From Comamonas terrae (lineage in GTDB: Bacteria > Pseudomonadota > Gammaproteobacteria > Burkholderiales > Burkholderiaceae_C): a stretch of 64,000 nt of DNA. The notes below the pieces were generated by a model. The model saw only the letters and a program-made list of their open reading frames with translations. It was not told where the DNA came from and did not search any database. Where the stretch lies: positions 186,001-250,000 of the forward strand of contig NZ_BCNT01000003.1 in NCBI RefSeq assembly GCF_001544075.1. Reading direction: 5' to 3'. Below are positions 30,585-41,434 of the stretch, piece by piece (position 1 is the first letter of the stretch; each line of letters starts with the position of its first letter). The position numbers and the translations under genes are program-made.

Positions 30585-31688
30585 CTAGGGCAGCAGGTCC
30601 AGCGCCTGCAGATACGCCGGCTGGCGCATCAGGTCGTCCCAGGCCTGCGGCGCGGTTTCGGGCAGCAGGGCCAGGCGGCGCGATTCGGAATCCTCGTCGG
30701 GCACCCAGCGGCCGCCCTGCAGGGCGGCATCCATGCCGTCCAGCAGCTCGTCCACATGCTCGCCCAGGCCCAGGCTCTGGTTGCACAGCAGCACCATGTC
30801 GCAGCCGGCATTGAGCGCGGCCAGGGCCGCCTCGGTATAGCTGATGAGCTTGCCGCCGATGCGGCGCGCGCCTTCCATGCTCAGGTCGTCGCTGAAGATG
30901 GCGCCGTCGTAGCGCAGGCGGCTGCGCAGCACATCCTTGAGCCATTTCTCGCTGAAGCCCGCGGGGCGCTTGTCCACCTTGGGGTAGATCACATGGGCCG
31001 GCATCACGGCCGTGAGCACGGAAGACAGCCAGGGATACGGCGCGGCGTCTTCGCTCAGGATGGCCGTGAGGCTGCGCGTGTCGACGGGGATGTCCACATG
31101 CGAGTCGGCCTTGACGAAGCCATGGCCCGGGAAATGCTTGCCGCAGTTGCCCATGCCCGCCTGCAGCAGGCCGTGCATCAGGCTCCTGGCCAGGGCTGCC
31201 ACCACGCGCGGGTCGCGGTGGAAGCTGCGGTCGCCGATGACCGAGGACTCGCCGTAGTCGAGGTCCAGCACCGGCGTGAAGCTGAAGTCCACGCCGCAGG
31301 CGCGCAGCTCGCTGCCCAGCACATAGCCGGCCGCGGTGGCTGCGTTCATGGCGGCCATGGCACCGCCGCCTTCCCGCGGCTTGCGGCCCTTGCCGCTGTG
31401 CATGCCATCCTCCATCCACATCCGGCCGAAGGCACGCATGGGCGGCAGGTGGGTGAAGCCGTCGGTGCGGAAGCGCTGCACGCGGCCGCCCTCTTGGTCC
31501 ACGCAGATCAGCAGATCGGGCTTGACGGCCTTGATGTCGGCGCACAGCTGCACCAGCGTGGCGCGGTCCTCCCAGTTGCGCTTGAAGAGAATGATGCCGC
31601 CCACCAGGGGATGGGCCAGGCGCGCGCGGTCCACATCGGTGAGCGTCGTGCCGGCAATGTCGATGATCAGGGGGGCGTGCAGGTTCAT
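30585..31688 (-). CDS. nagZ: Beta-N-acetylhexosaminidase
   Basis: NagZ (367 aa, GH3 family) removes N-acetylglucosamine from anhydromuropeptides during cytoplasmic peptidoglycan recycling. The catalytic-loop motif GNCGKHFPGHGFVKADSHVD and the nucleophile aspartate in GAIFSDDLSMEGA are present, with ICVDQEGGRVQR near the N-terminus. A Gly/Lys/Met-rich insertion of about 20 residues (HSGKGRKPREGGG region, about 107-125) makes it longer than the usual 340 residues. ATG 31688 is chosen. It closes the lepA-to-nagZ cluster. Confidence 0.95.
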   Translation of the reverse strand: MNLHAPLIIDIAGTTLTDVDRARLAHPLVGGIILFKRNWEDRATLVQLCADIKAVKPDLLICVDQEGGRVQRFRTDGFTHLPPMRAFGRMWMEDGMHSGKGRKPREGGGAMAAMNAATAAGYVLGSELRACGVDFSFTPVLDLDYGESSVIGDRSFHRDPRVVAALARSLMHGLLQAGMGNCGKHFPGHGFVKADSHVDIPVDTRSLTAILSEDAAPYPWLSSVLTAVMPAHVIYPKVDKRPAGFSEKWLKDVLRSRLRYDGAIFSDDLSMEGARRIGGKLISYTEAALAALNAGCDMVLLCNQSLGLGEHVDELLDGMDAALQGGRWVPDEDSESRRLALLPETAPQAWDDLMRQPAYLQALDLLP

Positions 31689-31734
31689 AAGGTCTTCAAG
31701 ATTTGGGAGAGTTCGACAAACAGCGCTTGCCGCA

Positions 31735-31850
31735 AGCCGGCCCCTGCAGCGAGGCCGCCAGCATGGGCCGAGGCCAGCCGCGCCGTCCCGCAGCAAAGGC
31801 GGCCGTCCCCCTCAGGGGGAAGGTGCGCAAGCGACTCAGGGGGAGCATTT
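31735..31850. repeat. REP-like palindromic element, type A (overlaps acpS end)
   Basis: Read on the minus strand this carries TCCCCCTGAGTCGC, TTCCCCCTGAGGGGGAC and further small palindromes, the same order as the copy at 17,336. The terminal CCCCCTGA supplies the acpS stop codon and last codons. Confidence 0.65.
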
Positions 31851-32234
31851 TTCTACGACACAGAAGCTGGCTGCGTATTCGGATTCGTCGGTCACCGTGA
31901 TGTGGGCCTGCAGGCCCCGGGCTTCGAACCATTCCTTGAGCTCGCCGTGCAGGCGGATCTCGGGCTTGCCCGAACGCAGATTGGCGATCTCGCAATGGCG
32001 CCAGGTCATGGGCATGCGCATGCCCAGGCCGATGGCCTTGCTGAAGGCCTCCTTGGCCGAAAAGCGCGTGGCCAGATAGCGTATGCCGCGCTCGGGCCAG
32101 CGCTGCGAGCGCGCGCGCCAGACGGCCAGCTCGCCCTCGGACAGCACCTTCTCGGCAAAGCGCTCGCCATGCCTTTCCAGGCTGGCGCGTATGCGGCGGA
32201 TATCGCAGATGTCGGTGCCTATGCCGTAGATCAT
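31836..32234 (-). CDS. acpS: Holo-[acyl-carrier-protein] synthase
   Basis: AcpS (132 aa) transfers the 4'-phosphopantetheine arm of CoA to the serine of [18 protein letters not shown] at the N-terminus carries the Mg-binding Asp, and [14 protein letters not shown] carries the catalytic Glu and Lys region. The final residues (about VEKCSP) and the TGA stop lie in a repeat element. It is 56 bases downstream of pdxJ, separated by another palindromic element. Confidence 0.96.
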   Translation of the reverse strand: MIYGIGTDICDIRRIRASLERHGERFAEKVLSEGELAVWRARSQRWPERGIRYLATRFSAKEAFSKAIGLGMRMPMTWRHCEIANLRSGKPEIRLHGELKEWFEARGLQAHITVTDESEYAASFCVVEKCSP

Positions 32235-32239
32235 GGTTT

Positions 32240-32286
32240 CAGTCCAAATGGCTTCAAGCGCTTGCCCAGCATGCGCCACCAGCTAC
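32240..32286. repeat. AGCTGC palindromic element between pdxJ and acpS
   Basis: On the minus strand the sequence is TAGCTGGTGGCGCATGCTGG followed by gcaAGCGCTTGAAGCC, an imperfect palindrome with GCGC/GCGC arms. It occupies nearly the whole gap between pdxJ and acpS. Confidence 0.55.
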
Positions 32287-32290
32287 AGAT

Positions 32291-33064
32291 TCAGGAGCAC
32301 CTGGCCACCATGCCCGCATCGATGGCCGCCTGGTAGGCGCGCACGGTTTCTGCGTAGCCCAGTTCCAGCGCATCGGCGATCAGCGCGTGGCCGATGGAGA
32401 CTTCGGCCAGGCCGGGCACGCGCGCCACGAAGGCGGGCAGATTGTCGCGGTTCAGGTCGTGGCCGGCATTGATGCCCAGGCCCGCATCCAGCGCGGCCTG
32501 CGCGGCGCTGGCATAGGCCTGCAGCTGATGCTCCTGCTCCGCCTTGCCCCAGGCGGCGGCATAGGGCTCGGTGTAGAGTTCCACCCGGTCGGCCCCCACG
32601 GCCCTGGCGGCGGCCATCTGCCCGGGGATGGGGTCCATGAACAGGCTCACGCGCACGCCCAGCGCCCGGCATTCGGCAACCAGTGGCTTCAGGCGCTCGG
32701 TATCCTGCGGGAAGCTCCAGCCGTGGTCGCTGGTGAACTGGTCTTCGCTGTCGGGCACGAAAGTGGCCTGGTGCGGGCGCGTGGCGCGGATGAACTTCAT
32801 CAGGTTCTGGGTGGGGTTGCCTTCGATGTTGAATTCGGCCTGCGGCCAGGCCTTGAGCAGCGCGTGCAGGTCGTGCACGTCCTGGGCGCGGATATGGCGC
32901 TCGTCGGGACGCGGATGGATGGTGATGCCCTGCGCCCCGGCCTGCAGGCAGATCTCGGCGGCGCGCGTCACGGACGGAATGCCCAGATGCCGGGTATTGC
33001 GCAGCAGCGCCACCTTGTTGACGTTGACCGACAGCGCCGTGCGCGAAGAGGCGGGAAGTTTCAT
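32291..33064 (-). CDS. pdxJ: Pyridoxine 5'-phosphate synthase
   Basis: PdxJ (257 aa) condenses 3-amino-2-oxopropyl phosphate with deoxyxylulose 5-phosphate to form pyridoxine phosphate. The TIM-barrel signatures are present: [42 protein letters not shown] and ELYTEPYA, and [10 protein letters not shown] and [14 protein letters not shown] at the phosphate site. ATG 33064 overlaps the recO stop (ATGA). The recO-pdxJ-acpS order is widespread in proteobacteria. Confidence 0.97.
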   Translation of the reverse strand: MKLPASSRTALSVNVNKVALLRNTRHLGIPSVTRAAEICLQAGAQGITIHPRPDERHIRAQDVHDLHALLKAWPQAEFNIEGNPTQNLMKFIRATRPHQATFVPDSEDQFTSDHGWSFPQDTERLKPLVAECRALGVRVSLFMDPIPGQMAAARAVGADRVELYTEPYAAAWGKAEQEHQLQAYASAAQAALDAGLGINAGHDLNRDNLPAFVARVPGLAEVSIGHALIADALELGYAETVRAYQAAIDAGMVARCS

Positions 33065-33840
33065 AGCGATTGCAAATCCATCATCAGCTGGCGGGTGCGC
33101 AGCATGGTTGAGCCGCAATGGTATTGCAGAAGATTGCGCAGCTGCGGCTTCAGGGCCTGCGCCACCTCGGGCTCGGCCAGGGCTTGGAGGGTCTGGGGAA
33201 AGGGCTGCGCCGACTGCAGGGCCAGCTCGATGGCCTGCCACTGCCGGCCGCCCAGCGCCGCGCGCTCGTGCGGGGCGGCCTGGCGCAAGCCGCCTTCGGC
33301 CACCAGCGTGTAGCGGGCCGCGGCCGCCACATCGCTCAGGGTGGTGCTTTCCTGGTCCAGCGCGGGCAGATGGCCCAGTTCGCGCAGCAGCACCAGCTCG
33401 AAGGCGCGCAACACGGGCTCGATGGCATCGGTGCTGGCGCCATGCTGTCCCGCCAGCACGCGCACCACGCCCGCATAGATGTCGAACAGCGCGGCATAGG
33501 GGTCGTCGCGCGCCAGCAGCCGCATCAGCAGCTCGTTCAGGTACATGCCCGACCACAGCGCATCGCCCTGCGGCATCACATGGCCGCCCACCCATTCGGC
33601 ACCCTTGAGCGTGTGGATCTCGGCATTGCCCTCGGCGCCCAGCGTGTAGTTCAGCTTCAGGGGCTGCAGCGGCAGCAGCACCGGGCGGAAATTGGAGGTA
33701 TGGCGCTTGACCCCTTTGGCCGCCAGCGCCACCCGCCCGCGGTGGCGCGTGAACACCTCCAGGATCAGGCTGGATTCGCTCCAGTCGTACTGGTGGAGGA
33801 TATAGGCGGGTTCGTCAGCAACCCTTTTGGCGCTAGCCAT
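33061..33840 (-). CDS. recO: DNA repair protein RecO
   Basis: RecO (259 aa) promotes RecFOR-mediated loading of RecA on SSB-coated single-stranded DNA. The N-terminal OB fold is recognisable ([35 protein letters not shown], about 12-46), followed by the helical domain with [14 protein letters not shown]. The usual zinc cysteines are not obvious, as is common in this group. It is coupled to pdxJ by a 4-base overlap and is preceded by a REP-like element and era. Confidence 0.94.
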   Translation of the reverse strand: MASAKRVADEPAYILHQYDWSESSLILEVFTRHRGRVALAAKGVKRHTSNFRPVLLPLQPLKLNYTLGAEGNAEIHTLKGAEWVGGHVMPQGDALWSGMYLNELLMRLLARDDPYAALFDIYAGVVRVLAGQHGASTDAIEPVLRAFELVLLRELGHLPALDQESTTLSDVAAAARYTLVAEGGLRQAAPHERAALGGRQWQAIELALQSAQPFPQTLQALAEPEVAQALKPQLRNLLQYHCGSTMLRTRQLMMDLQSL

Positions 33841-33879
33841 GAGGCACTCCAGCTAGGGCTGCGGCACATGGCTGAGCCC

Positions 33880-34008
33880 GCCCCCCCCCGCGAAACCGAG
33901 AGGAAGGCGGTTTTGCCGCCGGGCCGCCCCAAGGCGAAACCCGGCGCAGCCGGTCAGGGCCCCCCTGAGGGGCAGCGGCTACACGCAGTGAGCAAGCGTG
34001 GGGGCCAT
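33880..34008. repeat. REP-like palindromic element, type B (composite)
   Basis: The gap between recO and era holds GCGGTTTTGCCGC, CCCCCTGAGGGG and GCAGCGGCTACACGCAGTGA and ends in GGGGGCCAT, abutting the era stop. The right half matches the copy at 2755-2823. Confidence 0.65.
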
Positions 34009-34010
34009 CA

Positions 34011-35117
34011 TTACTCATATCCAAAGGATTTGACACGGGCCTCGTCGTCGGCCCAGCCCGAACGGACCTTGACCCAGATCTCGAGGAACACCTTGGCGCC
34101 CATGAGCTTTTCGAGTTCCTGGCGCGCCTCGGTGGAGATGCGCTTCAAGCGCTCGCCGCCCTGGCCGATGACCATGGCCTTGTGGCCGTCGCGCTCGACC
34201 ACGATGGTGGCGGCAATGCGCATGAAGCGGCCGTGCTTGGGGCTGGGCTCTTCCTCGAACTTGTCGATGACCACGGTGGAGGTATAGGGCAGCTCGTCGC
34301 CCGTGAAGCGGAACAGCTTCTCGCGGATGGTCTCCGAGGCCAGGAACTTCTCGCTGCGGTCGGTCAGCTCGTCGGGGCTGTAGAACCAGGGCTGCTGCGG
34401 CAGGTACTTGGCGCAGATGCCGAACATGCGCTCGATGTCCTTCTTGTTCTTGGCCGACATGGGCACGAACTCGGCAAACGGGTGGCGCTCCTGCATGTCG
34501 CGCAGCCAGGGCGCGATCTCGGCGCGGCGGCCCACGGTATCGAGCTTGTTGGCGATCAGGAGCGTCGGAATGCCAGGCTTGAACAGCGACAGCACCTTGG
34601 CATCGGCCAAGGTGAAGCTGCCGGCCTCGACCACGAACAGGATCAGGTCCACGTCGCCGATGGCGCCCATCACCGTCTTGTTCAGCGACTTGTTCAGCGC
34701 CGTCGAATGCTTGGTCTGGAAGCCCGGCGTATCCACGAACACGAACTGGGTCTCGTCCTTGGTGCGGATGCCCGTGATGCGGTGGCGCGTGGTCTGGGCC
34801 TTGCGCGAGGTGATGGAGACCTTCTGTCCCACCAGCGCATTCATCAGCGTGGACTTGCCCACGTTGGGCTTGCCGACGATGGCGATCAGGCCGCAGCGCT
34901 GCTCCTCGGGCGCATAGACGCGCGCGGGCTGTTCCAGCTCCGGGGTCTCCTGGCGGACGGCCGCAGCGGCGCTGCCGGGCTTGGCCGCCGCCAGCATGGC
35001 GTCGATGTCGGCCAGGGTCTGGACGCCGGCATCTGCCGGCTTGCCCGCACTCTTTCTGGCTTTGGCGCTTGCCGCGCCAGCGGTGCTCGCTACTTTTTTC
35101 TTAGCAGCATCGGTCAT
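34011..35117 (-). CDS. era: GTPase Era
   Basis: Era (368 aa) binds 16S rRNA and helps assemble the 30S subunit. GTPase motifs are G1 GKPNVGKS (82-89), G3 DTPGF and G4 NKLD. The KH RNA-binding domain contains [12 protein letters not shown]. An unusual Ala/Lys-rich extension of about 70 residues precedes the GTPase domain, whereas the E. coli G1 motif begins near residue 15. The start ATG 35117 overlaps the rnc stop (ATGA). The extension may be disordered and RNA-binding. Confidence 0.96.
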   Translation of the reverse strand: MTDAAKKKVASTAGAASAKARKSAGKPADAGVQTLADIDAMLAAAKPGSAAAAVRQETPELEQPARVYAPEEQRCGLIAIVGKPNVGKSTLMNALVGQKVSITSRKAQTTRHRITGIRTKDETQFVFVDTPGFQTKHSTALNKSLNKTVMGAIGDVDLILFVVEAGSFTLADAKVLSLFKPGIPTLLIANKLDTVGRRAEIAPWLRDMQERHPFAEFVPMSAKNKKDIERMFGICAKYLPQQPWFYSPDELTDRSEKFLASETIREKLFRFTGDELPYTSTVVIDKFEEEPSPKHGRFMRIAATIVVERDGHKAMVIGQGGERLKRISTEARQELEKLMGAKVFLEIWVKVRSGWADDEARVKSFGYE

Positions 35118-35797
35118 AGGTGTTTGGCTTTCAATTGTTCCAGCACGGCAGCCGCCGCAGCCTGTTCGCCCGCACGGCGCGATCCGCCCGTGCCATGGGC
35201 CTTGATGTTCAACTCTGCCACAGCGCATTCGACCTTGAAAGTCTGGCGGTGCGCAGCGCCGGTGATTTCCACCACCTGGTACTGGGGCAGCTTCATGCGC
35301 CGGCCCTGCAGCAGTTCCTGCAGCGCGGTCTTGGGGTCCTTTTCCGCCGCGCGCATATGGGGATTGATGTCCACGCCTTCGAACAGGTGGTGGACCACTT
35401 TCTCGGCCGCAGCGAAGCCGGCGTCGAGATAGACGGCGCCGATCAGTGCTTCCACCGCATCGGCCAGGATGGAGGGGCGCTGTTTGCCGCCGGACTTGGA
35501 TTCCCCCTCGCCCAGGCGCAGCAGGCCCGGCAGCTGCAACTGCAGCGCGATCTTGTGCAGCGTCTCTTCCTTGACCAGATTCGCACGCACGCGCGACAGG
35601 TCGCCCTCGGGCATGGAAGCCAGCCGCGCATACAGCAGGCTGGAGATGGCCAGGCTCAGCACCGAGTCGCCGAGGAACTCCAGGCGTTCGTTGTTGTCCG
35701 CCGAGAAGCTGCGGTGCGTGACCGCACGCTGCAGCAGCGCCGGATTGGCAAAAAGATGTTGCAGCCGCTGCTGCAGTGCGTTGAGTGCAGGTTCCAC
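35114..35797 (-). CDS. rnc: Ribonuclease III
   Basis: RNase III (227 aa) cleaves double-stranded RNA in rRNA processing and regulation. The nuclease signature [13 protein letters not shown] (about 35-47) contains the Mg-binding residues, and a second acidic site is in [16 protein letters not shown]-terminal double-stranded-RNA-binding domain is present (about 155-225). The start is GTG at 35797. It is followed by era with overlap and preceded by the DUF4845 gene and lepB, the usual betaproteobacterial order. Confidence 0.97.
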   Translation of the reverse strand: MEPALNALQQRLQHLFANPALLQRAVTHRSFSADNNERLEFLGDSVLSLAISSLLYARLASMPEGDLSRVRANLVKEETLHKIALQLQLPGLLRLGEGESKSGGKQRPSILADAVEALIGAVYLDAGFAAAEKVVHHLFEGVDINPHMRAAEKDPKTALQELLQGRRMKLPQYQVVEITGAAHRQTFKVECAVAELNIKAHGTGGSRRAGEQAAAAAVLEQLKAKHL

Positions 35798-35926
35798 CGG
35801 AATGGTTCCACGGCATGCGCTCCAGAACGGAGCCTGGCTGGCGCATGCCGCGGCCTTGTTGATAGGACTTGCGCGGGATTCGCCAGGGCCTGGCGCAATG
35901 CCTTGCCCTGCTTGCGCAAGTCGCGG

Positions 35927-36277
35927 TTATTTCTTGAAACGATAGACCAGGTAGGCCGGACCCGCCAGATGGATTTCTCGCGAATATTCGAAGCCCACGA
36001 CCACCTTGTCGTTCACCTTGGTCACGTGCAGCTCGCTGCCGCTGACGGACTTGATGTCGTCGATGGCCGCCGCGCGGTCGAAACTGGCCCGGACTTCGGC
36101 CACTGTGCTGCCTTCGGCTGCGGCCTTGTTCGCCGCCTTGACCGCCGCCTGGTATTCCAGGAAGACGGGCAGCGATTGTGAACCAATCCCGACCACGGCG
36201 ACCAGGACGGCCACGAGAAACACCAGTCCGATGAAGGACAGGCCTTTTTGACGCGAGCGGCTTGCAATGCTGTTCAT
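35927..36277 (-). CDS. DUF4845 membrane-anchored protein
   Basis: This 116-residue protein has a single N-terminal membrane helix ([20 protein letters not shown], about 11-30) resembling a pilin-like anchor. A small periplasmic alpha/beta domain follows ([28 protein letters not shown]). It is regularly found between lepB and rnc in betaproteobacteria. The function is undescribed; the location suggests a link to LepB or envelope assembly. Confidence 0.9.
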   Translation of the reverse strand: MNSIASRSRQKGLSFIGLVFLVAVLVAVVGIGSQSLPVFLEYQAAVKAANKAAAEGSTVAEVRASFDRAAAIDDIKSVSGSELHVTKVNDKVVVGFEYSREIHLAGPAYLVYRFKK

Positions 36278-36356
36278 GCTTTTTCCCTCCTCAAAGGCGG
36301 GCTTGTATTTGCCCGCTCATTCCCAGAAAACGGCGTGATGGCGGCCGGCAGCCTGT

Positions 36357-37333
36357 TCAGTGGAAGCTGCCGATGCGCTTGAAGTCCCCGAAGTTCATCC
36401 AGACGAAGAACGCCTTGCCGACGATGTTGCGGTCCGGCACGAAGCCCCAGTAGCGCGAATCCAGCGAATTGTCGCGGTTGTCGCCCATGACGAAGTAATG
36501 CCCCTCGGGCACCTTGCAGGTCACGCCCTCGACGCTGTAGCGGCAGTTCTGGCGGAATTCGAAATTGCTGGCGCCCTGGATGAAGGCCGGCACATCGTTG
36601 TTGACGATGATGCGGTGCGGCTTGTCGCCCAGGGTTTCGTCGAACTGCTTGAAGTAGCGCATCACGTCGCGGTCCAGGAAGTCCGGCAATTCGGCCACCG
36701 GCAGTTCCTTGCCGTTGATCGTCAGGCGCTTGTTGAGGTAGGCGATCTCGTCGCCGGGCACGCCCACCACGCGCTTGATGTAGTCCAGGCTGGGCTGGGG
36801 CGGATAGCGGAACACCATCACGTCGCCGCGCTGCACGGGCGAGCCTTCGGTGATCTTCTTGTTGATCACGGGCAGGCGGATGCCGTAGGTGAACTTGTTC
36901 ACGAGAATCAGGTCGCCCACCAGCAGCGTGGGAATCATCGAGCCCGAGGGAATCTTGAAGGGCTCGAACAGGAAGGAGCGCAGGATGAACACGATGGCGA
37001 TGACCGGGAACAGGCCCGCCGTCCAGTCCAGCCACCAGGGCTGCATGAGGATGCGGCCCTTGGCCTCTTCCGAGACCTCGATGTCAGTCTTGGCGATGCC
37101 CATGCGGTCCAGCTCGGCGCGGCGCGCGATGGCCGACTGCTCCAGCGCCTGTGCCGCGGCGCGGCGCCGGGGCAGGAAATAGACGCGCTCGGCAATCCAG
37201 TACAGGCCCGTCACCACCGTGGCCAGGAACAGCAGCAGCGCGAAATTGCCCTCGATCGCGCCGGTGTACCAGGCGCCGATGTAACCGACAAAGGCCGCCA
37301 GGACGGCGGCCGTGAACCATTGCATGACTTGCA

Positions 37334-37334
<1 letters not shown>
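36357..37334 (-). CDS. lepB: Signal peptidase I
   Basis: LepB (325 aa) removes signal peptides from exported proteins at the periplasmic face of the inner membrane. Two N-terminal membrane segments flank a cytoplasmic loop, and a third hydrophobic stretch precedes the catalytic Ser132 (IPSGSMIPTL). The general-base Lys187 lies in YIKRVVGVPGD, and the Box E motif is MGDNRDNSLDSR. ATG 37334 with GGAGG is used; it overlaps the lepA stop by one base (TGATG). Confidence 0.97.
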
Positions 37335-39142
<1,808 letters not shown>

Positions 39143-39192
39143 CAACGAGAAAGACGACTATGGAATTGGAAAAAAGGGTGGCCGCACGCGCA

Positions 39193-39225
39193 AGAAAAAA
39201 GGGCGCGTCCATTGGCGGCGCGCCC
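39193..39225 (-). terminator. Intrinsic terminator upstream of lepA
   Basis: On the minus strand GGGCGCG pairs with CGCGCCC around an 11-base loop and is followed by TTTTTTC. It lies between degQ and lepA and so probably ends transcripts from the rpoE-rseA-degQ side. Confidence 0.82.
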
Positions 39226-39566
39226 GTAACCAACAATCTCTGGCAACTGCGATAGTTGGGACTTCATTGTAGGCAAAACGGGCCGCAAACCAAGACCCAG
39301 CAAGGCTTGACAAGCGATCCAATGTGTCTGCCGAAATCATTTATCAACAGTTTATCCACAGAGATATTTCGCTCGTTTGCCCATCAGTGGCCGGAAATTG
39401 CAAGGGCTTTTGCACCGCCTGGAAACCGCTGAAATCAGCCGTTTTTTTGCGTCCAACCACCATGCATTTGCGTGGGATTCTACCCAATGGCATAGGGACA
39501 CTACCCGAGAGGGGATGAACCCGCCTTGACAGCCGCCGGTTCATCCCGTTCGATAGCAGCGGAGGC
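39226..39566. other. lepA: Intergenic region between degQ and lepA
   Basis: About 340 bases without a gene. They hold the tandem DnaA-box-like sites (39341-39360) and a perfect 10-bp stem GGGATGAACC/GGTTCATCCC (39512-39521 with 39538-39547) just past the degQ stop. The lepA promoter should be here, but no convincing pair of hexamers is seen on the minus strand. Confidence 0.45.
39341..39360 (+). promoter_or_regulatory. Tandem DnaA-box-like sites
   Basis: TTATCAACA (39341-39349, one mismatch) and TTATCCACA (39352-39360, perfect match to TTATNCACA) are two bases apart in the same orientation. They could bind DnaA near the lepA promoter. Chance occurrence cannot be excluded. Confidence 0.5.
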
Positions 39567-41075
39567 TTACCTGGCGGGGCGGATCAGCACGTACTGCGCC
39601 CATTCGCCGCGGCGCACCAGCACGTTGACGGGCTTGGCCTTGTCGGCCTTGGCCCAGGCGGCCTCGAAGCTCTTGAGGTCGGTCACTTCCACATTGGCCA
39701 GCTGCAGGATGACATCGCCCTCGCGCAGGCCGGCGCGGGCGGCGGCGTCCGTGGCAGCCACCACCCTGACACCGCCCTTGATGGCCAGCTCTTTCCTCTG
39801 GGCTGCCGTCAGCTCGCCCAGCGTCAGGCCCAGAGGCTTGTTGATGATGGTGCCCTGGGGCGAGGACTTGCTGCCCGGTGCCTTGGCCTTGGCGGCATCG
39901 TCGGGCTCCACCTCGGCGATGACCAGGTTCAGGTCCTTGTTCTTGCCGCGGCGCAGCACGGACAGCGTGCTGTGCGTTCCCGGCTTGGTGTTGCCGACCA
40001 TGCGCGGCAGGTCCGAGACCTTGTCGATGGGCTTGCCGTCGAACTTGGTGATCACGTCGCCCGCTTCCACGCCCGCCTTGGCGGCCGGCGAATCCGGCTC
40101 CACGGCCGACACCAGCGCGCCCTGGGCCTTGCCCAGGCCGATGGACTCGGCGATTTCCTTGGTCACGGGGCCGATCTGCACGCCGATGCGCCCGCGCGTG
40201 ACCTTGCCTGTGGCGCGCAGCTGGTCGCTGACGCGGATTGCCTCGTCCACGGGAATGGCGAAGCTGATGCCCATGAAGCCGCCCGAGCGCGAATAGATCT
40301 GGCTGTTGATGCCCACCACCTCGCCGCGCATGTTGATCAGCGGGCCGCCCGAATTGCCGGGATTGATGGCCACATCGGTCTGGATGAAGGGCAGGTAGTC
40401 GCCCGTGTCGCGCTGCTTGGCCGAGACGATGCCGGCCGTGACCGAGTTCTCCAGGCCGAAAGGCGAGCCGATGGCCATCACCCACTCACCGACCTTGAGC
40501 CGGTTCACATCGCCGATTCTGACGGCCGGCAGGCCCTTGGCATCGATCTTGACCACGGCCACGTCGGTACGCTTGTCGCTGCCCACGATCTTGGCCTTGA
40601 ACTCGCGCTTGTCGGTCAGCGTCACGATGACCTCGTCCGCGCCTTCGACCACATGGGCGTTGGTCATCACATAGCCGTCGGGCGTGAGGATGAAGCCCGA
40701 GCCCACGCCGCGCGGCTGCTCTTCCTCGCTGGGCGGGGACTGGCGCGGCGAACGGCGCGGCATATTGGGCATGGGCAGGCCGAAGCGGCGGAAGAACTCC
40801 AGCATGTCCTCGTCCACGCCGAGGCTGTCGTCGCCGGGCGCGACCTTCTCCAGCGTGCGGATATTGACCACCGACGGGCCGACCTGGTCGACCAGATCGG
40901 TGAAATCAGGCAGACCGCGGGCCGTGGCAGCGCTCTGGGCCTGCGCCGTAGCGAACGGCAGCATGGCAGAGGCTCCGGTGGCGGCCACAGCCATGGTGCT
41001 GGCGAGCGCTGTTGCCGATGCAGCGGCCGACGCGCGGGTTTTGAGCGACTTCCAGGCAAATGTGGTCATGGTCAT
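39567..41075 (-). CDS. degQ: Periplasmic Do-family serine endoprotease (DegQ/MucD-like)
   Basis: This 502-residue periplasmic protease/chaperone degrades misfolded envelope proteins. A signal peptide ends near AQAQS (about residue 47). The catalytic triad is His141 (TNAHVV), Asp171 (RTDVAVV) and Ser242 (GNSGGP). Two PDZ domains follow (about 290-380 and 410-500). It sits downstream of rpoE-rseA as in Burkholderiales and Pseudomonas (mucD), consistent with an envelope-stress regulon. A double ATG (41075 and 41069) follows an AAGGAAAGG site; the exact start is uncertain by two codons. Confidence 0.95.
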   Translation of the reverse strand: MTMTTFAWKSLKTRASAAASATALASTMAVAATGASAMLPFATAQAQSAATARGLPDFTDLVDQVGPSVVNIRTLEKVAPGDDSLGVDEDMLEFFRRFGLPMPNMPRRSPRQSPPSEEEQPRGVGSGFILTPDGYVMTNAHVVEGADEVIVTLTDKREFKAKIVGSDKRTDVAVVKIDAKGLPAVRIGDVNRLKVGEWVMAIGSPFGLENSVTAGIVSAKQRDTGDYLPFIQTDVAINPGNSGGPLINMRGEVVGINSQIYSRSGGFMGISFAIPVDEAIRVSDQLRATGKVTRGRIGVQIGPVTKEIAESIGLGKAQGALVSAVEPDSPAAKAGVEAGDVITKFDGKPIDKVSDLPRMVGNTKPGTHSTLSVLRRGKNKDLNLVIAEVEPDDAAKAKAPGSKSSPQGTIINKPLGLTLGELTAAQRKELAIKGGVRVVAATDAAARAGLREGDVILQLANVEVTDLKSFEAAWAKADKAKPVNVLVRRGEWAQYVLIRPAR

Positions 41076-41434
41076 CCTTTCCTTGTTCGAACCTCGAAAC
41101 CGGCCTGTCCGCGCCGCGCGCGCCACCGGCTGATGCAGTCTTGCCGACACCCATTCTGGCAAAGCCCGGGCCCGCTACAAAGCGCAGAAGCGTCAGCCAT
41201 GGCGCCTGTGGTTGCGGACCGATCGGCCACGGCGGCGAAACGTCCCGCCCACAGCCGGCAAGCCGGCCGCCTGCCACGACCAGGGAATCAACAAAAAGAT
41301 AGCTTCTTGCGCCGGGAATTCAAGCACTTGAAGCACAAAACATGGTGAAAATTTTACAGATCAAGCGCCAGCTGCTCTTTTTTTAAAAGCAACCGGACGC
41401 CGGTCAGTGCAGGCGCTTGGCCTCACCCCCTGCC
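41076..41434 (-). other. Intergenic region between rseA and degQ; no rseB
   Basis: About 360 bases with no gene. In many relatives rseB/mucB lies here. The region contains copies of the AGCTGC palindrome (about 41,284-41,325 and 41,366-41,385, for example GATAGCTTCTTGCGCCGGGA) and an AT-rich stretch near 41,340-41,395. It probably carries the degQ promoter. No remnant of RseB coding sequence is apparent. Confidence 0.55.

Noticed and set aside
39341-39360. A replication origin
   Set aside because: Only two DnaA-box-like sites occur, without an AT-rich unwinding region or dnaA/dnaN neighbours.
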